From assembly GCA_902617975.1 (NCBI GenBank), contig CACMYV010000001.1:62001-126000 (forward strand): a DNA stretch of 64,000 nucleotides. The letters run 5' to 3'. The translations under genes were made by a program, and so were the position numbers. Origin of the DNA: an uncultured Pelagibacteraceae bacterium. Its GTDB lineage: Bacteria; Pseudomonadota; Alphaproteobacteria; Pelagibacterales; Pelagibacteraceae. Positions 58,483 to 64,000 of this stretch are shown here, in pieces (position 1 is the first letter of the stretch; each line of letters starts with the position of its first letter). Below the pieces are notes generated by a model that was given only the letters and a program-made list of their open reading frames with translations, made no database searches and was not told where the DNA came from.

Positions 58483-59592
58483 CTAATTTAATTTTCTCTT
58501 CGTCAAATTTAATATTATTCCAGTTAAAATTGATGTTCCAACTATTGAAGAACCACCATAACTAATAAATGGCATAGTCATGCCTGTAGTAGGAAGCATT
58601 CTTATATTTACACCAATATGAATAAAAGTTTGCAATAGTATTATTGAAATACTTCCAACTAATATAAGTTTAAAATTATTATTTGTTGTAAAATTTATTT
58701 TTTTTAAAACTCTATAAGATAATATTAAATAAAGTAATATTATACCTATTAAGATAATTACTCCAAATTCTTCTGCAATTACAGAAATTATATAATCTGT
58801 ATGTGCTTCTGGTATTCTTGAATTTAAAGTTCCTTCACCTATTCCTTTTCCGAAAAAACTTCCACTGGATATTGCATCGCTTGCTTTATCAGCCTGGTAA
58901 TTATTACCGCTAGAATTATCTAAAAATGACATTAATCTTATTCTTATGTATTCAAACTTTGGTACCAAAAAGACTAAAAATAGAGTTAATGAACCCACAG
59001 CTAATAATGAAATTGTGAAAAGTAATAGATTTATTCCTGAAACAAAAATAATGGCAAGCCAAACAGATATTATTAATAATGTTTGTCCTAAGTCTGGTTG
59101 AGATAAGAGTAAAATTATAATTGGCACTAAAATGACTGAACTCAAGAGATATTTTATATAAAGGTTTTTTTTTTCTAATGAAATTATTAGTGAAATAACA
59201 ATAACAAAAAAAGGTTTTAAAGTTTCAATAGGTTGAAACCTAGGTAATGAGCCAATGTCCAACCATCTCTTTGACCCTTTGACCTCCACTCCTATTAAGG
59301 GAACTAAGAATAAACTAATAAATGTGATAACAAATAATACTACTGATAACCTAATTAAAATTTTTTGATCTAGTAGAGATAAAAATAAAATTAAAAATAT
59401 TCCTATTAAAACAAAAATTAAATGTTTTAAAAAAAAATAGTAAGAATTTGTGTTTAGTTTATCTGAAGCGATTATTGAAGTTGAAACTAAAGAGAAGAAC
59501 AATCCTAGTGAAAATAATAGACTTATTATCAAAAAAATTGTTTTATCGATGTTTTTCCACCAATCATAAAATGTGTCAAAATATTTATTCAT
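58483..59592 (-). CDS. ftsW: Lipid II polymerase/cell division protein FtsW
   Basis: A 369-residue SEDS-family membrane protein with about ten transmembrane segments. Key stretches are VEVKGSKRWLDIGSLPRFQP, SQPDLGQTLLI, FGKGIGEGTLNSRIPEAHTDY and the final PFISYGGSSI. It polymerises peptidoglycan at the division site with a class B PBP. It overlaps murD by 4 bp. Confidence 0.96.
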   Translation of the reverse strand: MNKYFDTFYDWWKNIDKTIFLIISLLFSLGLFFSLVSTSIIASDKLNTNSYYFFLKHLIFVLIGIFLILFLSLLDQKILIRLSVVLFVITFISLFLVPLIGVEVKGSKRWLDIGSLPRFQPIETLKPFFVIVISLIISLEKKNLYIKYLLSSVILVPIIILLLSQPDLGQTLLIISVWLAIIFVSGINLLLFTISLLAVGSLTLFLVFLVPKFEYIRIRLMSFLDNSSGNNYQADKASDAISSGSFFGKGIGEGTLNSRIPEAHTDYIISVIAEEFGVIILIGIILLYLILSYRVLKKINFTTNNNFKLILVGSISIILLQTFIHIGVNIRMLPTTGMTMPFISYGGSSIVGTSILTGIILNLTKRKLN

Positions 59593-60878
59593 TCAATTGG
59601 TAAATATCTTTTAATTAACATATTGAATTGTCTACCTCTTTCTTCAAAATTTTTGTATTGATCAAATGATGCGGCTGATGGGCTAAATAAAACTGTAACT
59701 TTTGTTTTTATATCCTTAAGGTTTGGAATTAATTTAAGAGTATTTCTAAGATCTTTTGATAGATTAACTTTAATTTTACTTCTAAATAGTTTGAGGAAAA
59801 TTTTTCTATCTTTTCCATAAACATATGCGTCTAAATTTTTAAAATACTTTTTATTTAAATTAAATTTGTCACCCTTTTTAAATAATCCTCCCAAAATCCA
59901 TATAATTTTTTCATTAGATTCTAAAAATGGAACAGTAGAAGATAATGTGGTTGACTTAGAGTCGTTTATTATTTTTAAATATTTTGATTGATGGATCACT
60001 TCCTGTCTAAATTTCAAAGGTTTAAATTTATTAATAGTTTTTATTACAGTTTTTAAATTAAGTTTCATATGTTTCGATAGCTCAAATAAAAAATTCAAAT
60101 TTTGAAAATTTGTTGAATTTTTAAAATTGTCATTAGTTAATTTATTTTTTAAATATTCATACTTATTTTTACTTACATATATTATTTTGGATTTTATATT
60201 TTTAGTTCTTAATAAGTCTTTTAATAAATTAGTGTTTGTTATTATTGCTACATCATTTTCGTTTTGTCTTATTACACATTTTAATTTTGATAATACATAA
60301 TTTTTCATTGTATTATGCCTTTCTAAATGATCTGGGGAAATATTAATGATTATAGAAAATTTTGATTTGAAATATTTACTGTAAGCCAGCTGATAAGAAG
60401 AAGCCTCAATAACAAAGATAGTATTTTTGGTAACTCTTTTTTCCTCTAAAATAGGATTTCCAATATTTCCAGTTAGCCTAGTATCATAATGGTGTTTCTT
60501 TAAAATATCATAAAGCAACTTACTTGTGGTTGACTTTCCATTCGTACCAGTAATCGTAATTGTTAAAACTTCAGGGTTAAATTTATAAAATATATCAAAA
60601 TCAGTAATAACTTTTTTTTTGTTCTTTTTTAAATAATTTGTTAATTGGCATCTATTTATATTAATACCAGGACTTATAACTATATAATCAAAATTATTAT
60701 TTAATAATTTTGATTTAGAAATAAAAAATTTTTTATATTTTTTTTTAATTTTTTTCTTATCATCATCGAAAATAAAACACATATTTTCTTTTTTTAAATA
60801 TTTTAATGATGAAATTCCAGATTTTCCAAAACCATAAATTAAAAAATTTTTACTTAGCGTTTCATTTTTTAATTTCAT
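59589..60878 (-). CDS. murD: UDP-MurNAc-L-alanine--D-glutamate ligase
   Basis: A 429-residue Mur ligase adding D-Glu. The N-terminal domain has YGFGKSGISSLKYLKKE, the ATP loop is ITGTNGKSTTSKLLY, and the C-terminal LFSPSAASFDQYKNFEERG is the MurD signature. It overlaps mraY by 1 bp and ftsW by 4 bp. The sequence is lysine-rich but complete. Confidence 0.96.
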   Translation of the reverse strand: MKLKNETLSKNFLIYGFGKSGISSLKYLKKENMCFIFDDDKKKIKKKYKKFFISKSKLLNNNFDYIVISPGININRCQLTNYLKKNKKKVITDFDIFYKFNPEVLTITITGTNGKSTTSKLLYDILKKHHYDTRLTGNIGNPILEEKRVTKNTIFVIEASSYQLAYSKYFKSKFSIIINISPDHLERHNTMKNYVLSKLKCVIRQNENDVAIITNTNLLKDLLRTKNIKSKIIYVSKNKYEYLKNKLTNDNFKNSTNFQNLNFLFELSKHMKLNLKTVIKTINKFKPLKFRQEVIHQSKYLKIINDSKSTTLSSTVPFLESNEKIIWILGGLFKKGDKFNLNKKYFKNLDAYVYGKDRKIFLKLFRSKIKVNLSKDLRNTLKLIPNLKDIKTKVTVLFSPSAASFDQYKNFEERGRQFNMLIKRYLPIE

Positions 60879-61963
60879 TATCTAAGTTTCAAAGTTGCTA
60901 ATCCAATCATCGCTAGAATAATAGAAATTATCCAAAATCTAATTACAACCGTTGACTCTGGCCATCCTTTTTTTTCAAAATGATGGTGTATTGGAGCCAT
61001 TTTAAATATTCTTTTACCTGTTAATTTATAGGAAATAACTTGAACTATTACAGAAACAGCTTCTAAAACAAACAATCCGCCTGTTATTGCTAACACGATT
61101 TCGTGCTTAGTTATTATACCAACCGCTCCAAGTGAACCACCTAATGATAAAGATCCAGTGTCTCCCATAAAAATTTTTGCCGGTGGTGCATTAAACCATA
61201 AAAAACCTAAACAAGCCCCGATTATTGATCCACAAAAAATCGAAGCTTCTCCTACACCCTCTATATATGCGATCTGAAGATAATCAGAAAAAATTATGTT
61301 ACCAGAGACGTAACTAATAAATGCAAAACAGGCGGCAACTAACATAACAGGAACTGTTGCTAATCCGTCTAAACCATCTGTTAAATTAACTGCATTTGAA
61401 GCTCCAACTAATATGAACATATAAAAAGGTATAAAAAACCAGCCAAGATTGATTACTAAGTTTTTGAAAAAAGGAAAATATAGATTGTTTATTTGATCAG
61501 AATTACTTGTGATATAAAGTATAAATATACCAATCAAAGCTAAAATAATTTGTAGAGAGATTTTTAGTTTAGAAGAAATTCCATTCGAACTTTTTAACTT
61601 TATTTTTTTATAATCGTCATAAGCTCCCAATAATCCAAAAGAAGCTGCAATAAATATTAAAAACCAATTGTAAGGATTTGATAAGTCACCCCATAGCAAT
61701 ACTCCTGAAAAAACACCTAGTAATATTATTAGTCCTCCCATTGTAGGTGTTCCAATTTTTCTAATTATATGATCGCTAGGTCCATCTTCTCTGATTGGAT
61801 TATGAATCTGTTTTGAAGAAAAAAAATTAATTAATGGGTTTCCAACTAAAAAAACAACAATCATAGCTGTAAACATAGAAAGACCGGTTCTTACTGTTAA
61901 ATATTTAAAAACATTCAAAAAACTAAATTGATTTACTAGTATTGAAAAAAGTTCAAACAACAT
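60878..61963 (-). CDS. mraY: Phospho-N-acetylmuramoyl-pentapeptide transferase
   Basis: A 361-residue membrane enzyme that joins the Mur pentapeptide to undecaprenyl phosphate, forming lipid I. Signature blocks are GTPTMGGLIILLG, NAVNLTDGLDGLATVPVM, FMGDTGSLSLGG and MAPIHHHFEKKGW. It has about ten transmembrane helices. It is coupled to the MurE-MurF fusion by a 1-bp overlap. Confidence 0.98.
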   Translation of the reverse strand: MLFELFSILVNQFSFLNVFKYLTVRTGLSMFTAMIVVFLVGNPLINFFSSKQIHNPIREDGPSDHIIRKIGTPTMGGLIILLGVFSGVLLWGDLSNPYNWFLIFIAASFGLLGAYDDYKKIKLKSSNGISSKLKISLQIILALIGIFILYITSNSDQINNLYFPFFKNLVINLGWFFIPFYMFILVGASNAVNLTDGLDGLATVPVMLVAACFAFISYVSGNIIFSDYLQIAYIEGVGEASIFCGSIIGACLGFLWFNAPPAKIFMGDTGSLSLGGSLGAVGIITKHEIVLAITGGLFVLEAVSVIVQVISYKLTGKRIFKMAPIHHHFEKKGWPESTVVIRFWIISIILAMIGLATLKLR

Positions 61964-64000
61964 TAAGATTTTGATCCAATTTGTTTGGTTATTTGATTTA
62001 GTCCTGTAGAATTTGAGCCCTTTATCATTAAAAAGTCACCATTATTTAAATCATTTTTTATTATATTAAAAATTTCACTAGTTGATTTAAGTATTTTTCC
62101 TCTTTTTTGTGTTCTAATTTTGTTAAATGTTTCTGTGATATAATTCCCATAAACAAACAGCTTTTTGAACTTTGCCTTATTGATATCTTTTGCAGCTTCA
62201 ATATGAAGTTTTTTTGAAAATTTTCCTAATTCTAACATGTCACCTAGTAGAATAAATTTTTTATTTGGATTTACTTTTAAATTATCAAATTTCTTAATTG
62301 AGAAATTAAGAGATAATGGATTTGAGTTATAACTTTCATCTATTATATTAACTGTTTTAGAGCCTACATTGAATTTTTTTATATTTCCTCTACCACTTGG
62401 TATTTTATAATTAGAAAAAAAGTTACTTTTTATATTATCAATGATATTTAAACTTTTACAAACTGCTATGGAAGCCAATATATTATCCAAATAAGGTAAT
62501 AAGTTATTATTAATTTTAAAATTAAAAGTTTTAGAAGCTACGTCAATGTAAATGATACAGGATTTCGTAGATTTTTTTAATTTAGATAATCTAATATTAG
62601 AATTTTTATGTTTACCAAAAGAAATGATGTTTAAATTATTTTTGTTCGCTAAATTTGAAAAAAAATTAAAAAATTTATCATCTTTATTCAATACAATTGT
62701 ACCATTTTTTCTTATGTTGAAAATAATCTCTGATTTGGCTTTAGCTATATCCAATAAAGATTTAAAATTTTTGGCGTGCGCATAACTAATATTTGTAATA
62801 ACTCCAACGTCTGGTTTAATTATTTTTGACAAATAGTCTATTTCTCCCTTTTTATCCATTCCAATTTCAAATATTCCATAAGTCGTATCCTTATTTAAAT
62901 TTATTAATGAAATCGGTAAACCGAATTTATTATTGAATGAATTTTTTGAAAATATTGTGGAATAATTTTTTTGAAGACATTGTCCTAACAATTCTTTCAG
63001 CGAAGTTTTGCCTGAAGATCCTGTAATTGCAACTTGAGATGCATTAGAAGAAATTCTTATCTTTTGTGAAAATTTAATTAATAATTCTAGAGTACTTTTA
63101 ACATTAATCTTTTTTTTACTATCATTTTTGTTATTTTGAAGTATTGCTAGTTTTGCTCCATTTTTTAGAGCTTCGTCTGCAAAATCATTTCCATTAAAAG
63201 ATTTCCCCTTAATTCCAAGGAAAATTTTACCTTTATTTTGTTCTTTCGAATTAGTGCTAATTTTTAAATTTTTTATTCTATTTAATTTTTTGTTATTTAT
63301 AATTTCTCTAAGTATATTTAATTTCCAATCATTTGATAAAATTCTATTTTTTAAAATTATTGATTTTTTTATATTATCTTTGTCAGAAAATTTATTTTTT
63401 TTAATGTATTCTTGAGTGTTTTCATGTCCCTTTCCTGCAATAATTAAAACCTCATCAGACTTACTATTTAAAATTGCTTTTTTTATAGCTAATTTTCTCG
63501 ATGGTATTTCAATCATTTTAGATGGTAAAATTGATTTCTTAATACTTGCTCTGATATTTTCTGGATTTTCACTTCTAGGATTATCGTCTGTAAGATAAAT
63601 ATAATTACATAGTTTGTTAACAATTTTGCCCATTATTGGTCTTTTTTCTTTATCTCTTTCACCGCCACATCCAAATACAATATTAATTTTTCTTAAACCA
63701 AACTGTTCTTTAATATTTTCTATACTTGTTTTAAGAGCCTCTGGAGTATGAGCATAGTCTAAAATAAAAATTGATTTATCTTTGGTTGTTCCGATTATCT
63801 CGAGCCTTCCTTTTGCAGGTTTAATATACTTAAGCTTTTTAACAATATCATCAATTTTTAGATTACTTTTAATTGCTGCTGCAATAGCCATCGTCAAATT
63901 CTTAATTTGTATTTTTCCAATTAGGCTTGTTTTAAATTGGTATTCCTTATTTTGAAAAGTAAACTTTATATGTTGGTAGTTATTTAAAATTTTAATTGAA
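61963..64000 (-). CDS. murE-murF: MurE-MurF fusion, 5' part cut by window edge
   Basis: One open frame spans two Mur ligases. Numbering from the TTG at 63895-63897, residues 1 to about 200 are the MurE C-terminal part. They include LDYAHTPEALKTSIEN, the mDAP-specificity motif DNPRSENPE (105-113) and IIAGKGHENTQ. From about residue 210 a complete MurF follows: KGKSFNGNDFADEALKNGA, the ATP loop GSSGKTSLKE (about 292-301), and the C-terminal IIDESYNSNPLS and LGDMLELG blocks. The frame stays open from 63897 to 64000, so MurE's N-terminal and most of its ATPase domain lie beyond the window. No stop or start separates the halves. Confidence 0.92.
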   Translation of the reverse strand, partial: SIKILNNYQHIKFTFQNKEYQFKTSLIGKIQIKNLTMAIAAAIKSNLKIDDIVKKLKYIKPAKGRLEIIGTTKDKSIFILDYAHTPEALKTSIENIKEQFGLRKINIVFGCGGERDKEKRPIMGKIVNKLCNYIYLTDDNPRSENPENIRASIKKSILPSKMIEIPSRKLAIKKAILNSKSDEVLIIAGKGHENTQEYIKKNKFSDKDNIKKSIILKNRILSNDWKLNILREIINNKKLNRIKNLKISTNSKEQNKGKIFLGIKGKSFNGNDFADEALKNGAKLAILQNNKNDSKKKINVKSTLELLIKFSQKIRISSNASQVAITGSSGKTSLKELLGQCLQKNYSTIFSKNSFNNKFGLPISLINLNKDTTYGIFEIGMDKKGEIDYLSKIIKPDVGVITNISYAHAKNFKSLLDIAKAKSEIIFNIRKNGTIVLNKDDKFFNFFSNLANKNNLNIISFGKHKNSNIRLSKLKKSTKSCIIYIDVASKTFNFKINNNLLPYLDNILASIAVCKSLNIIDNIKSNFFSNYKIPSGRGNIKKFNVGSKTVNIIDESYNSNPLSLNFSIKKFDNLKVNPNKKFILLGDMLELGKFSKKLHIEAAKDINKAKFKKLFVYGNYITETFNKIRTQKRGKILKSTSEIFNIIKNDLNNGDFLMIKGSNSTGLNQITKQIGSKS

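Overview
This window looks like a chromosomal segment of a marine SAR11-type alphaproteobacterium (Pelagibacterales). The base composition is very AT-rich, genes are packed with 1-20 bp overlaps, and no gene-free stretch exceeds about 215 bp. The gene content also fits: a retinal proton pump beside ferredoxin and a ferredoxin reductase, a tandem glycine riboswitch in front of gcvTHP, a TRAP transporter, an alpha-type DksA and an alphaproteobacterial-style SOS box. I saw no tRNA, rRNA, insertion sequence, prophage or CRISPR array. The organism assignment is an inference from gene content and style, not from a marker phylogeny.

Layout. 1-6.4 kb (minus strand): glycine cleavage operon gcvT-gcvH-gcvP under a tandem glycine riboswitch, followed after 5 bp by a FAD oxidoreductase and a DUF1365 gene cut by the window edge. 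6.4-10.7 kb: a secreted SHOCT-tailed protein, a DMT exporter and the 5-oxoprolinase set (pxpB-pxpC divergent from pxpA). 10.7-14.7 kb: a TPR protein, a TRAP transporter (dctP, terminator, dctQ-dctM) and a TerC/YjbE membrane protein. 14.7-21.2 kb (minus): psd-pssA-glycosyltransferase-rlmE-guaB-TPR-guaA-glyoxalase, with a guaB that lacks the CBS (Bateman) module. 21.2-29.4 kb: icd, then alaS, recA, a TolC-type channel, a glycerate-kinase-like P-loop kinase, a GFA protein and a cupin. 29.4-31.3 kb: umuDC behind an exact GAAC-N7-GAAC SOS box. 31.3-33.6 kb: a polyprenol-sugar style pair (GT2 and GT39/ArnT-like) with an overlooked 34-codon membrane peptide between them. 33.6-37 kb: dksA, GST, ferredoxin reductase, ferredoxin, and a proteorhodopsin with a blue-tuning glutamine. 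37-44.8 kb: prpE, an SMR exporter, dihydroorotase, ygfZ, a MazG-like protein, fumC and an AsmA-like protein. 44.8-48.5 kb: uvrD-pepP. 48.5-64 kb (minus): a compact cell-envelope and division cluster, murE/murF fusion-mraY-murD-ftsW-murG-murC-murB-ddl-ftsQ-ftsA-lpxC-bamD-ligA, with no ftsZ between ftsA and lpxC.

How it works together. The envelope cluster builds the meso-diaminopimelate peptidoglycan precursor, flips or polymerises it (FtsW), and couples it to division (FtsQ, FtsA), lipid A synthesis (LpxC) and outer-membrane assembly (BamD). The gcv and pxp genes and the P-loop kinase point to use of small amino-acid-related compounds, with glycine as a regulatory signal. The rhodopsin, ferredoxin and ferredoxin reductase tie light energy and redox supply together. 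RecA and UmuDC form a local SOS-type module with similar operator sequences. I did not find a convincing wholly new multi-gene system. The best leads are the riboswitch switching geometry, the structured rhodopsin leader, the CBS-less IMP dehydrogenase, the degenerate FtsA without a neighbouring ftsZ, the MurE-MurF fusion, and the small membrane peptide.
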